A stretch of 64,000 nt of DNA. Origin: Symploca sp. SIO1C2. GTDB lineage: Bacteria > Cyanobacteriota > Cyanobacteriia > Cyanobacteriales > Coleofasciculaceae. Both the position numbers and the translations under genes were made by a program. Of this stretch, positions 1 to 8,854 are shown in pieces (the first letter of the stretch is position 1; each line of letters opens with the position of its first letter). The notes beneath the pieces are model-generated. The model did not search any database and was not told the origin of the DNA. It worked only from the letters and a program-made list of their open reading frames with translations. The stretch spans positions 96,985 through 160,984 of the forward strand of contig JAAHFP010000005.1 in assembly GCA_010672925.1 (NCBI GenBank). Direction: 5' to 3'.

Positions 1-19
1 CAATAGGTTAGTAGAACAA
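1..19 (+). repeat. Left copy of 19-bp inverted leader repeat
   Basis: The sequence caataggttagtagaacaa lies 22 bases before the amidase start codon. It matches the minus strand at 15651-15633 perfectly, where it lies 16 bases before the YbjN-like gene. It may extend beyond the window edge on the left; on the right the match stops at base 19. Relative to each gene the copies have the same orientation, so it could be a copied promoter or leader, or the end of an inverted segment. Confidence 0.8.
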
Positions 20-41
20 CCTAGAATATATCGAGGTAGAA

Positions 42-647
42 ATGAAAATTGCGATTGATCCTGGACATAATTGCCCACCGGACACTGGAGCTAGTGGGAT
101 TAGACAAGAAGATCAGTTAAATTTAGAAGTTTCGGAAAAAGTAATTAAAAAACTCCGAGATGCTGGTCATCAAGTGATTAATGTTTTGCCTGACTACTGC
201 CGAAGTGTATCTGACAGTTTGTCTAAGCGCGTGAACCTTGCTAACAGGATGGAGGTAGATATTTATGTTAGTCTCCATTTCAATTATTTCAATGGCAGGG
301 CTTCCGGAAGTGAAGTGTTTTTTGGCTCACAAGCTGGTAAAGCAATCGCTCAAAAAGTTCTCACAAAAATAGTCAGCTTAGGTTTCCAGAACCGTGGCGT
401 TAAAAATGGACTACACCTGTACGTAATCCGCGCCACAAGAATGCCAGCTATCTTAATTGAGTGCTGTTTCTGCGATTCTGCTAGAGACATGGGTATTTAT
501 GACGCTGAGAGCATGGCTGATGCAATCGTGTTCGGTTTGATTGGTAAGCAAACTGCTTTAACTGCTAATCTTCTGGAAGCACCAACTCTGATGGAACAAA
601 AGGCTGCTGGGCAACCCCGGCCAAGCCTACAGATTCCAAAAGGTTAG
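42..647 (+). CDS. N-acetylmuramoyl-L-alanine amidase (Amidase_3)
   Basis: This 201-residue protein looks like a zinc-dependent amidase that cuts the bond between muramic acid and the stem peptide of peptidoglycan. The start has a GAGG ribosome site at 33-36. The Amidase_3 fold is read from the DPGH motif (H9), a glutamate near E23, VSLH (H79) and the catalytic-type glutamate in AILIEC (E140), giving the usual His-Glu-His-Glu set. There is no signal peptide, so export or a role as a secreted effector or lysis protein is not shown. It is the only plus-strand gene in the first 9.9 kb. Its last 83 bases overlap the end of the DUF928 gene on the other strand. The C-terminal 30 residues after the catalytic domain look low in conservation. 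Confidence 0.85.
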   Translation: MKIAIDPGHNCPPDTGASGIRQEDQLNLEVSEKVIKKLRDAGHQVINVLPDYCRSVSDSLSKRVNLANRMEVDIYVSLHFNYFNGRASGSEVFFGSQAGKAIAQKVLTKIVSLGFQNRGVKNGLHLYVIRATRMPAILIECCFCDSARDMGIYDAESMADAIVFGLIGKQTALTANLLEAPTLMEQKAAGQPRPSLQIPKG

Positions 648-1455
648 TCCAAGCCTCCTGGAGACTATCATCTTCTGGATTAGCAAAATATAGTTCAGCG
701 AGATTAGCGATCGCATCGTGCCAAATTTCTTGTTCCCTATAAACGATGTACTCTTGAGATTGCACCGCCTCTAACTGATTTTCTAGTTGGGAGTTGCTCA
801 GTTGCCGTTGTATCCAGCCATCTACTACTAAGTCCGGTTCATCGGTTGTATCCGGTTTACAGTCAAGATTTAAGCGCCAACGGTAGTTTGCTTGCGCTTG
901 GAGAGCATACTGCGGTTGGTTAGGAATGGTCACTTGAATAATTCCCGGCTTTTCCGTTAGCTTAACTCCCGTTTTGTAAATAGTTTTACGTTCTTTGCTA
1001 TCCAGGAGTAAAAACTCTATGCTGCTAATATCTTCAGGGGCATAGGGAATATAAAACCAAAAAGTGGGATATTCTGAGAGGGTATAATCACTACCATTGT
1101 TGGCAACTAAAGCTGTTAGAGGCGGTTCCATGGTTTGGCAATTAGCCTCAGGACGTGTTGTTCCTGGCTTAGGATTACCTGTAGGTGTACCGGTATCTGG
1201 TGGTGCTGGAGGTTTAGCCTGTCCGGATAGAAAATGGACTAAAGCCTTGTTTGAGTCGTATAAGGAGGACTTGGGCTGTGAGCTAGAGGTTTTGAAAATC
1301 TGACGGTTTATCAGATGTGGCGTAAGATCTGAGCTTACCCTAATGTCTGTTCCAAGACTAGTCGAATTAGCTCTAAACAGAGAAGGTTGGGTTGAGGGAA
1401 GAAGACCCAACACGATAAAATTGGCAACGTACAAAGCCTCAAATTTTATTTTCAT
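565..1455 (-). CDS. DUF928 family exported protein
   Basis: This 296-residue protein matches the cyanobacterial DUF928 pattern: a Pro/Gly-rich linker (PKPGTTR), an LTALV block, the YPTFWFYIPY signature, a PGI turn, and YRWRLNLDC followed by VDGWIQR. DUF928 proteins are usually exported and have no known activity. The N-terminus has a short hydrophobic stretch (residues about 10-20) consistent with a weak signal sequence. It is the last gene of a minus-strand train and starts 57 bases after the PIN toxin gene. Its 3' end overlaps the amidase gene tail to tail by 83 bases, so the two transcripts would be antisense there. DUF928 genes often sit next to CHAT or CHASE2 genes in cyanobacteria, which agrees with this neighbourhood. 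Confidence 0.8.
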   Translation of the reverse strand: MKIKFEALYVANFIVLGLLPSTQPSLFRANSTSLGTDIRVSSDLTPHLINRQIFKTSSSQPKSSLYDSNKALVHFLSGQAKPPAPPDTGTPTGNPKPGTTRPEANCQTMEPPLTALVANNGSDYTLSEYPTFWFYIPYAPEDISSIEFLLLDSKERKTIYKTGVKLTEKPGIIQVTIPNQPQYALQAQANYRWRLNLDCKPDTTDEPDLVVDGWIQRQLSNSQLENQLEAVQSQEYIVYREQEIWHDAIANLAELYFANPEDDSLQEAWTNLLESVGLAGVAQQPFVPSELVLPED

Positions 1456-1512
1456 GATTCTATTCCCGCAACCCCAGCTATAAAATCTACAGTAACTGAT
1501 CTTGCAGCGGAC

Positions 1513-1959
1513 TCAAATGTTCTGCCATAAGTCTGCTGCAATAAACCTTGATAGATGCCCTACATTTGTTGTTGCAATCACCACATCTGAAACACCTAAC
1601 ATCATAGCCTGAGCGATCAAAATCATATCACTGTCAATAGTTTTATCTCCTGCTGTTGGCTGTCCCTGCTGTCGAGCTTGTGCCCAAAGTTCAGCCGCTT
1701 TACGCATAGAAGCAGTAGTAATTGGTAGATATTCAAGAAGTTGGGATAAACCATCTAATCGAGTAAGACCTTTCTTTTTATTAGCTCGCAATAATTCACG
1801 ACGAACTTCGTAATCTGCGATTTCTGGAATAATTACACGATTTTCTGCTTTGAGATGAGACTGAAGCCATTGATTGCAAGCGACACTTTGGGAAGAAAGC
1901 TTGGGATTAGTAATAAGCCCGATTGGACCTGTATCCAGCAGAATGACCAGATTCACCAT
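1513..1959 (-). CDS. PIN-domain toxin (VapC-like)
   Basis: This 148-residue protein has the layout of a PIN ribonuclease. The first acidic residue is D9 in LLDTGPIG, a central glutamate lies in the ADYEVRREL helix, and a late aspartate lies in SDMILIAQAM. In toxins of this group the acidic cluster binds magnesium or manganese and cuts RNA. Its start ATG overlaps the end of the upstream gene by 7 bases, the usual arrangement for a co-translated toxin-antitoxin pair. The C-terminus (VVIATTNVGHLSRF) matches the usual nucleic-acid-facing end of cyanobacterial PIN proteins. No truncation is seen. Confidence 0.85.
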   Translation of the reverse strand: MVNLVILLDTGPIGLITNPKLSSQSVACNQWLQSHLKAENRVIIPEIADYEVRRELLRANKKKGLTRLDGLSQLLEYLPITTASMRKAAELWAQARQQGQPTAGDKTIDSDMILIAQAMMLGVSDVVIATTNVGHLSRFIAADLWQNI

Positions 1960-2237
1960 GTAATCCCTTTCATCTCCATCGGGAATAACTTGCGCTCACA
2001 ACACCGATCATCGTCTAGCACTTGGAGCAAATACTGACCTGTTTCCTGTTGCTCTTCAACATCCCCATCGTCAATCCATGACTGAAGCAGATTAACGGCT
2101 TCAGTTTGTTTTTGCTTGAGTAAGAGTGAGTTTGTCAAAAGCTGCAAGGTCATAGCTTCAACTGACATTCCTTGCTCCTTAGCTTCTTGTAAAAGGTACT
2201 GCTCCAATTCGGGGGAAAGTTCAAGGCTTAGGGTCAT
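1953..2237 (-). CDS. Antitoxin partner of the PIN toxin
   Basis: This 94-residue protein begins with a short beta strand and helix pattern (MTLSLELSPELEQYLLQEAKEQG) typical of ribbon-helix-helix-like antitoxins that repress their own promoter. The C-terminal half is acidic (DDGDVEEQQE) and likely wraps the toxin. It overlaps the toxin gene by 7 bases and starts 41 bases after the stop of the CHAT-CHASE2 gene, so the pair may ride on that transcript or have its own promoter in the short gap. The family call is from pattern and context rather than from a sure domain match. Confidence 0.7.
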   Translation of the reverse strand: MTLSLELSPELEQYLLQEAKEQGMSVEAMTLQLLTNSLLLKQKQTEAVNLLQSWIDDGDVEEQQETGQYLLQVLDDDRCCERKLFPMEMKGITW

Positions 2238-2278
2238 AGGTCTTTTGAAGTAATTATCTATAATTGTAGCTTACCAAC

Positions 2279-4759
2279 TTAAAATTCATTCTTTATTCTT
2301 AATTCTACTATTCCCCCTGTACCAATTAAGATTAATACCGATGGAACTAGTGGTATCCAACCACCTTTAGTGAAAACAAACCAACAACATCCATATAAAA
2401 TCAAGACAGAGACGCTGAATGCTACCCCTTTAGGTAGAGAAGTTGGAAAGTACCAAACAATTACTCCACCGGCTAATGACCAAAACCAGATCCAGAGACA
2501 ATCTCCCCATTGAGGCCACCACCATAATAGGGGTCGATTATCTTCAACAGCACTAAGAATCTGACTGACAGCATGGGCATGGATATACAACCCTCGCATT
2601 TTGCCATAGGGTGTACCGTGATCATCTTGGATACTGGCAGCTGTAATCCCAATAAGAACAACTCGATCCTTAACCCAAGCAGGGTCAAAATTATCGCTAT
2701 TAGTGAGAACATCTCTAACGGTGACTTGCTGGGCAATCTGGGGGCTGTTGCGGTAATTGAGTAACAGTTGATTTCCTGCTGCATCTAAGTTTTGATATCC
2801 CCCACTATTACTCTGCAATCGCTTGATCACAGTAGAGTTAAACTTCCAATTTTTGTTTGTTGTTTCTACCGGAATTCCCTTAGCATTGAAGTATCGGTAT
2901 GCTAAATACCAACTTAAAGAATAGGGCGTACTACAGTGAGAAGTTTGAGCTATGGCATTGGCAGTACCGGATAAAAGATAGCGACGGATATTGTCATCTT
3001 GATAATTGAGGTCACTATCATTATACAAGTCCACAAAGCCTAGTTGGTTAGCTGGGATTTGTGGAGGGGGAGCAATACTAGTTTTTATGTTTTTACCTAA
3101 GGCGCAGATAGCAATCAAGTCTTTATTCTGCTTCATATGAGCAACTAATGCTTGATAACCCGGTTCTACAGGTTGCTCTCGAACAATGTCCAAGCCAATA
3201 ACTGAGGGTTGATACTGCTGCAATTTGTTCAAAAGCTGAGCTAAAATTTCATCTGGTAACGGATGACCATACCAATCTCCACTGATATCCCTTTCATCTG
3301 CACCTATAATTAAAAGACGTCGGTCTGCTTCTTCCACTGGTCGTCTTCGCATTAAATGGTCAAATGCTTGTAGTTCCCATGTCTGAATTAACCCTAGCGA
3401 TCGCACTGCCATCATCAAGCCTGTGACGATTATACTAGTGAGGAAAACTCTTAACAATTTGGGTCTAAATAAGGGAGAAGATTGAGATTTCCGTGGCTCT
3501 AATCGAATCTCTTCTATTGGTGTTACAGAGGTGAGGGAAATTTCAGTTGGAATTTCCATTCTCCTCGTCTCCGTGTCTCCGCGTCTCCCCGTCTCCGCGT
3601 CTCCGCGTCTCCCCGTCTCCGCCGGTTGGAACAAATCCTCCCAAGTCGGTGGCACTTCCCCTGGATTCTGACAAATCACCGGTAACCAAGTAGCACCAGG
3701 CAACTCTTGAAACTCTTCTAAACTCTCTTGTGCTCTCCGCACTGCTGTATACAAAGGTTGCCCTTGGGAATATTCACTCAAAAACTCCTTTAAAAACGAT
3801 TGTGCTACTTGATCTGGCACTACCTCCTGCATGACAATAACTACTGGTATCTGCAAATTGGCTAGCTTCTGTGCTAATCCCAATCCATCACAGGAGTTAA
3901 AGATGGCGATTTTCAATCCTTGATTAATTGCTGTTTTTAAAGCGTGCTTAAACTGGTCAATAGTTAAACTCTCCTGGTCATTAAGATAAATCCGACCTGT
4001 ATCACTCTCCGTCTGACTATGACCAGCAAAAAAGAAAATATCCCAGCTATTTTTGTCCCGCAGCTTTCTAATTAGTTCTTGGGCTTGAGGTTGCTCTAAA
4101 AATACTGGTTCTGCTCCTTCCAAATCCCGAATTGCCTCCTGATCCGGTTGCAGATTAAGGTTATTACTATCTCCCAAAACTGCCAAAATACGGACTTGGT
4201 TGGGCTGAGGAACTGATGTTGGCTGTACTTCTGGTCGTTCAAATTCGGGCAAACTAAAGCTAACACCCACATCAGGGTACTGCTCCAATAAATCCCAGAC
4301 ATGCCAAGGTAACTTCCAAAGTTGGGTTTCTCCGGCTTGAATTACCAAGCGAATTTCATCATCATGATTAGCAAATTCTCTTCCCAATCTCTCTCTAATC
4401 CTTTGCCAATTTTCATCAGCCGAGGTTTGTAGCCAAGTTTTCATATTGGCTTCCAAGAGTTGAACCCATTGGCGACAAGCATCCACATCTTCTCTTACAG
4501 AACGTTGAACTGTTAGACTGGGAGCAATTTGCCAATCATCGTCATTGCTCCGGTTAGATTGCTCATTGCCAGACATAGTTCTAAGACTACGAAAATGAGT
4601 TTGCCAAGCAATGTAAAAACCTTCAACACCTGGGTTCGGGGATAGCTTGCCTTCAATTTCTGCGGAAGGTAAAGCTTGATGATGCCAAACTTGCAGCGAA
4701 ACATGAAATCCTTGGTTAAAATCACCAAGTCCAATCTTTAAAATTGCTACCCTACCCAT
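2279..4759 (-). CDS. CHAT caspase-like protease with CHASE2 sensor
   Basis: This 826-residue protein joins two known domains. Residues about 185-370 form a CHAT domain, a caspase-related peptidase fold; the probable His-Cys dyad is in FFFAGHSQ (about residue 246) and FNSCDG (about residue 290). After a linker, a transmembrane helix leads to a CHASE2 domain (about residues 460-740: AFDHLMRRRP, IGLDIVRE, DRVVLIGITA), usually an outward-facing sensor, then three closing membrane helices. The inference is that an external or periplasmic signal controls a cytoplasmic protease. The linker is made of an in-frame tandem repeat (ETGRRGD units). It follows a CPBP membrane protein gene by 150 bases and precedes the antitoxin gene by 41. 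Substrate is unknown. Confidence 0.9.
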   Translation of the reverse strand: MGRVAILKIGLGDFNQGFHVSLQVWHHQALPSAEIEGKLSPNPGVEGFYIAWQTHFRSLRTMSGNEQSNRSNDDDWQIAPSLTVQRSVREDVDACRQWVQLLEANMKTWLQTSADENWQRIRERLGREFANHDDEIRLVIQAGETQLWKLPWHVWDLLEQYPDVGVSFSLPEFERPEVQPTSVPQPNQVRILAVLGDSNNLNLQPDQEAIRDLEGAEPVFLEQPQAQELIRKLRDKNSWDIFFFAGHSQTESDTGRIYLNDQESLTIDQFKHALKTAINQGLKIAIFNSCDGLGLAQKLANLQIPVVIVMQEVVPDQVAQSFLKEFLSEYSQGQPLYTAVRRAQESLEEFQELPGATWLPVICQNPGEVPPTWEDLFQPAETGRRGDAETGRRGDTETRRMEIPTEISLTSVTPIEEIRLEPRKSQSSPLFRPKLLRVFLTSIIVTGLMMAVRSLGLIQTWELQAFDHLMRRRPVEEADRRLLIIGADERDISGDWYGHPLPDEILAQLLNKLQQYQPSVIGLDIVREQPVEPGYQALVAHMKQNKDLIAICALGKNIKTSIAPPPQIPANQLGFVDLYNDSDLNYQDDNIRRYLLSGTANAIAQTSHCSTPYSLSWYLAYRYFNAKGIPVETTNKNWKFNSTVIKRLQSNSGGYQNLDAAGNQLLLNYRNSPQIAQQVTVRDVLTNSDNFDPAWVKDRVVLIGITAASIQDDHGTPYGKMRGLYIHAHAVSQILSAVEDNRPLLWWWPQWGDCLWIWFWSLAGGVIVWYFPTSLPKGVAFSVSVLILYGCCWFVFTKGGWIPLVPSVLILIGTGGIVELRIKNEF
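3561..3622. repeat. 9-bp tandem repeat inside the CHAT-CHASE2 gene
   Basis: About seven imperfect copies of tctccgcgt/tctccccgt lie inside the coding region and stay in frame. They encode the ETGRRGDAETGRRGD-type linker between the CHAT and CHASE2 domains. Because the unit is 9 bases, copy number changes would lengthen or shorten the linker without breaking the frame. Confidence 0.85.
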
Positions 4760-4909
4760 GGTTGTTTGTTATAACTATTATTAAATAGTAGCTTTAATGT
4801 AGTTTGGGTATAACGCTGGAGTGAAACCCAAAACTGACCCAATACTGATTGCTTAAGGAGGGGAGAGAAGCTTATTAAGATTTGTTCAGTGGTGGGTTAT
4901 CTAACTTAG

Positions 4910-5527
4910 CTAGATTAAACCAAACAGAATCGAGAGAACACCCAAAATGGAATGACTCAAAGTTACACTAGCTAGATTTCTATATCTATCATAATGAATA
5001 TTCCAAAGAATACCTACTAATAATGTGGCAATAACAATGTAAATATCCACGAAAATTATGTGGACAAAGCTGTATAGAGCTGCGGCAATTATTATTCTTG
5101 TCCACTTTTTCAAGGCTAAAACTTCTAGTAAATGAAAAAGATATCCTCTATAAGCAAATTCTTGAAGTGGGCATGATATCAATACATAAAATAAATAAAA
5201 ATATATAGACAGCTCAGAGTTGTCAATTCTAGGGTCATTTACTAGTGACAATAGTATCATCGGCAACCCAAGAAGTAAGGTGAGAGGAATAATCGCATAT
5301 ATAGATTTTTCAAAATTTTTTCTGGTTATACCTAAGTCAATATTGCTTGTGCCTTGAGATGGTCTGATAAAAAACATTAATAGGCCAATAAAAGTTAGCA
5401 AAATAAATCTAACACTGAATGGAATTAATTTGATAACTATTGCGATTGGAGGAAGTAAGTAGAAGGCAAAGATAAGAAAAATTATTTTTATATCTTGAGT
5501 ATTAATTTGTGAAAGTTTTTTGGTCAT
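4910..5527 (-). CDS. CPBP-family intramembrane protein (ABI/Rce1-like)
   Basis: This 205-residue protein has about six hydrophobic helices and the CPBP layout. The motif normally written EExxxR is QEFAYR here (CPLQEFAYRGYL), so the first glutamate is replaced by glutamine. The later motifs are seen as YSFVH and LSHSILG, with the expected histidines. Family members are membrane-embedded proteases or protease-like proteins; in bacteria some act in bacteriocin self-immunity. The changed first glutamate could reduce catalysis, though this variant may be normal in cyanobacterial members. It lies between two CHAT-protease genes (45 bases from the upstream one), so a role with them is plausible. The region is AT-richer than its neighbours. 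Confidence 0.75.
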   Translation of the reverse strand: MTKKLSQINTQDIKIIFLIFAFYLLPPIAIVIKLIPFSVRFILLTFIGLLMFFIRPSQGTSNIDLGITRKNFEKSIYAIIPLTLLLGLPMILLSLVNDPRIDNSELSIYFYLFYVLISCPLQEFAYRGYLFHLLEVLALKKWTRIIIAAALYSFVHIIFVDIYIVIATLLVGILWNIHYDRYRNLASVTLSHSILGVLSILFGLI

Positions 5528-5572
5528 TTGAGAAGCTTAAAATTATATAATCAATCTGCTTAGATGAAGGGG

Positions 5573-7762
5573 CTATACCCCTACATTTTTAGAGAAAATA
5601 TCCGAATAAATTAGATAGATAATGACTAAATTAAGAATCGGCCACAGTATCCATGTTGATGGGTTGCTGTTCAGGCCAAATGCAATATTAACCAAGTTAG
5701 TATTAACTATTCCAATTACAAGAAATCCCAAGATAAGTACAAGAGAAATAAGTCCGGCAAAGAAGCTAGCTTCAAACCTCCAGGATCTATAAATGCTGAC
5801 TGCCAGTAAACTGAGGAGAACCGGGTAGGCTATGATATCTAGACTACTCACTGGACTGTTGTTCCCAAAGAGGAGATTTTTGGTGACAAGATTATAATGA
5901 ACTCGTATGGGAAACCAGAAAAAAAGAATTAGTTGTGTTGCAATTACATACCGCAGATATTTAGCACTATTATAAACATATTTTGATTGAATTTCACTCC
6001 AGAAAATGCCAGTAGCGATGATAACAGCAATGATATTCAGGAATGTTAAAGCGTAAAATTTTCGACTCTCGGAAAAAGCGCCCTTTCCATGCCATGTTGA
6101 GTATGAAAGTCCAAGTTTCATGAATTCGTAATAGCTGTTTTTTTCATCCTGACTGAGAGACATGTCTACTGTCTGAATTGTCCTAAAATTCTCTAGTGCT
6201 CTCTCTAGATCAGATTTACGAATAATGATTTCACCTTTATCCTCGTCAATCAAATCAGAAGTATCGATAATTTGAGTAGGAGTGTCAGAAATTGCCTCAA
6301 TCCGGTCTTTATTTAAGAAAACGACTGATACTGCATCTTCCTTTAATTCAAAAAGCATCATATCATCAGAAGTTAACTCAACACACAGCAATATAATTGA
6401 CACCCCGAAGGCTACAGCTGCCTGACTCCAGAGCTTAGGTTTACTTCTGATTTGGCACCATGCTTTATATAAAGTTAAGTAAGCTCCCCAAAGAAAAATC
6501 CAAGGATATAAAATTACATGAGGATATAGCTGAGCATAGTAAATAAACTTAGATCTTGAACTTGTCTGAATTCCATCGAATTCAAGGTACAAACTGAGAA
6601 ATAAGCTTATCAAAGATACCAAGGTTATTACTGATAACGGTAGCAATAACTTCCATGAATGAGGAGACTCAACAATCAAATCATTCCACTGTGGTAAGCT
6701 GACTGCCGGATTACGGACGATTGTAGGTAACCAACTGGCACCAGGAAATTCATCTTGAACATCCCATTTGCTCTTCAGGTATTCTCTCCCTCGCCGGACT
6801 GATTCAAAAAGAGAGCTATTGTACGAGAATTCTTTAAGGAATTTCTCCAGAAAGTCTTTGGCAACTTCATCCGGTACTGGTTCTCGCATGACTATACTCT
6901 GAGGCAGATTGAGTTCTGCCAATTGATTCGCTAGCCCTAGTCCATCACAGGAATTAAAAATAGCAATCTGTAAACCATTCTTAATCGCGATAGATAATTC
7001 TGCTTTTAGTTGATCAATTCCTAGGGGACTTTCTATATGATTGAGGACAACAGAGCCAATCGTGCCGTTTTTCAAGCTCTGGCTATGTCCTGCGAAAAAA
7101 AAGATATGCCATCCTTCAATCGATCGTAAAGCATCTCTGAGGTCTTTGGCTGTAGGCTGCTTGAGAGTTTGGATATATGCCCCGCGTGCCTTTGTCTGCT
7201 CCAGTTGCTGGTAGTCAAAATCAATATCGATTTGTGGATTTATTCCGCCACAGCTTCCCAGTACAGCTAGTATCCTAACTTGTTTTTTTGGCTGAAGATT
7301 GCCTCGGCGCTGGAACTCTCTTGCTAAGCTTATGGACGTTTCTGCGTAGCGATGATTTTCTCGAAAGACTTCATTCCAGGGTAATAACCGCAGTTTCTTG
7401 TCCAATGTTTGGATGTTAATCTGAACTTCCTCATTACTGGACACATATTGATCTATAAAATTCTGTAGGCGTCTCCAGCCATCCTGAGATTGAAGCCAGA
7501 TTCTGAAACTCTCTCTTACTTCCTCGGCAGAGTCTGAACAGCTACTATAGGAGACCTTACCTGGCTTGATCCCTCTATAAGCTCCAACTAATCCTGAGAA
7601 GGAACCTTGCCAATTCTCGATTGCTTGACCAAGAGCTTCAGGGATCTGCGTCAGTGAATCAGCTACTTGTAAGGGGTTACCATGCTCATCAAAGATCAAC
7701 AGATCAGCATCAAGCTGATTTGCAATACCTGATTGTCTTAGAATCAATTCGACTCTAGCCAT
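5573..7762 (-). CDS. CHAT caspase-like protein with multi-pass membrane tail
   Basis: This 729-residue protein has an N-terminal region of about 150 residues like that of other cyanobacterial CHAT proteins, then a CHAT peptidase domain with FFFAGHSQ (His about 226) and FNSCDGLGLA (Cys about 272), closely resembling the CHAT part of the gene at 2279-4759. After about residue 370 the tail has eight likely membrane helices, in two sets separated by a soluble loop of about 110 residues. No known sensor domain is recognised in the tail. The gene follows DUF1822 by 97 bases and is followed by the CPBP gene after 45, so it is probably co-transcribed with both. The role is inferred to be a membrane-tethered protease responding to a membrane or external cue. 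Confidence 0.85.
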   Translation of the reverse strand: MARVELILRQSGIANQLDADLLIFDEHGNPLQVADSLTQIPEALGQAIENWQGSFSGLVGAYRGIKPGKVSYSSCSDSAEEVRESFRIWLQSQDGWRRLQNFIDQYVSSNEEVQINIQTLDKKLRLLPWNEVFRENHRYAETSISLAREFQRRGNLQPKKQVRILAVLGSCGGINPQIDIDFDYQQLEQTKARGAYIQTLKQPTAKDLRDALRSIEGWHIFFFAGHSQSLKNGTIGSVVLNHIESPLGIDQLKAELSIAIKNGLQIAIFNSCDGLGLANQLAELNLPQSIVMREPVPDEVAKDFLEKFLKEFSYNSSLFESVRRGREYLKSKWDVQDEFPGASWLPTIVRNPAVSLPQWNDLIVESPHSWKLLLPLSVITLVSLISLFLSLYLEFDGIQTSSRSKFIYYAQLYPHVILYPWIFLWGAYLTLYKAWCQIRSKPKLWSQAAVAFGVSIILLCVELTSDDMMLFELKEDAVSVVFLNKDRIEAISDTPTQIIDTSDLIDEDKGEIIIRKSDLERALENFRTIQTVDMSLSQDEKNSYYEFMKLGLSYSTWHGKGAFSESRKFYALTFLNIIAVIIATGIFWSEIQSKYVYNSAKYLRYVIATQLILFFWFPIRVHYNLVTKNLLFGNNSPVSSLDIIAYPVLLSLLAVSIYRSWRFEASFFAGLISLVLILGFLVIGIVNTNLVNIAFGLNSNPSTWILWPILNLVIIYLIYSDIFSKNVGV

Positions 7763-7859
7763 CGATATAGATATTTAGTGTACCAGAAGTTTGGCAATGC
7801 TATGGGAGTCGGATTAGAGAGACACTGTCAAATTTGAATAATTTAGGTATTCAGCCCCC

Positions 7860-8804
7860 CTAGCTGATAAATTTTTCCGTAACTTTGAGATTTTCTATGA
7901 TAAATCTAACACTGAACAATTCTTCAGTATCGATTTGAAAATTCAACCCCCTGAAATTATCTGCACTGCCCGCCTGAGTTTCCATGATAACACTCTCAGA
8001 ATCATCGAGCAATTGCATTAAAAGCCCCTGGGGCAGGATATTGCCATCAGCAGAGTAAATTTTCAACAGGATATCCAATTCTGTCTCAGTAGCTTGTGTA
8101 ATTTGTACAAGTAGAGCTACCTTGTGGTTTCCTATATCCAGCAGCTTAATCCTCTTCTTGCACAGTTGTGACTCAGGTTCTTGTGTTGTGGCTGCACCAC
8201 GATAGCTAGCAGCTAGCAACAATTCTGGAGCCTGCCAAAATTCATCGAACTCGTCTCTAAACCATTGCCCAAGCCTAACAAAATTAGTCTCAACCAACTC
8301 CACTGACCAAGGGGTTTGCTCAGTCTCTGCAATATCATCAACGATGACATCAATCAAACCTTCTAGAGAGGGGATCTGTTGGATAGATAGCCTTCCCTCC
8401 GATGCTGTCTTACTAAACCCCAGCAGCTTAGCCTCATAATTCTCTTCATCAATTTCAACAACAATGTAGCCAATCCGATCCTCCAGGGTTTCCGGTGGCA
8501 AATGGCAGATCTCCTCGCCTTGCAATACTGGGCGACATTCCAGTTTGCCCTTCTCCTGTACTGCCAAATCAGCAACATCCATAAGCGTTCGCATGGCAGT
8601 ATTCCAACTGTCACTTGCCGCCAGTTCTGTCTCAACTCCAATGCACTCACAGTAAAACTGTACTGCTTGCACAGCTAATGTGTTCAAATAGACTTGTCTC
8701 GCTTTATGAGAAGCTTTTTGTTGACAACGAAATTCTTCAGCTTGACGAATAAGTTTGGTAGTCAAACTCACTTTGAAAGTTAAAGGTTCTGTCAGAAATG
8801 ACAT
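7860..8804 (-). CDS. DUF1822 family protein
   Basis: The protein has 314 residues if it starts at the second methionine, which has an AGAGGA ribosome site 5 bases before it; an earlier ATG at 8819 lacks one. The pattern (EPLTFKVSLT, VYLNTLAVQAVQFY, ASDSWNTAMRTLMDVADL, LECRPVLQGE) is that of DUF1822, a cyanobacterial family without known activity. The C-terminal 100 residues form a beta-rich module ending in VTEKFIS, shared with the DUF1822 gene at 11929-13482, which ends in VTEDFIA. It lies 50 bases after a sigma-like gene and before a CHAT protease gene. By analogy it may be a partner, anchor or inhibitor of the sigma-like factor, but nothing in the sequence proves it. Confidence 0.85.
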   Translation of the reverse strand: MSFLTEPLTFKVSLTTKLIRQAEEFRCQQKASHKARQVYLNTLAVQAVQFYCECIGVETELAASDSWNTAMRTLMDVADLAVQEKGKLECRPVLQGEEICHLPPETLEDRIGYIVVEIDEENYEAKLLGFSKTASEGRLSIQQIPSLEGLIDVIVDDIAETEQTPWSVELVETNFVRLGQWFRDEFDEFWQAPELLLAASYRGAATTQEPESQLCKKRIKLLDIGNHKVALLVQITQATETELDILLKIYSADGNILPQGLLMQLLDDSESVIMETQAGSADNFRGLNFQIDTEELFSVRFIIENLKVTEKFIS

Positions 8805-8854
8805 GTTTTCCTCTACCATTTGATAAAGATAAGTAATTATTTAAATATTTGTAA

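Noticed and set aside
2279..7762. Type III-E CRISPR (Craspase) system
   Set aside because: CHAT proteins are present but no gRAMP/Cas7-11 gene, no TPR-CHAT fusion and no CRISPR array.
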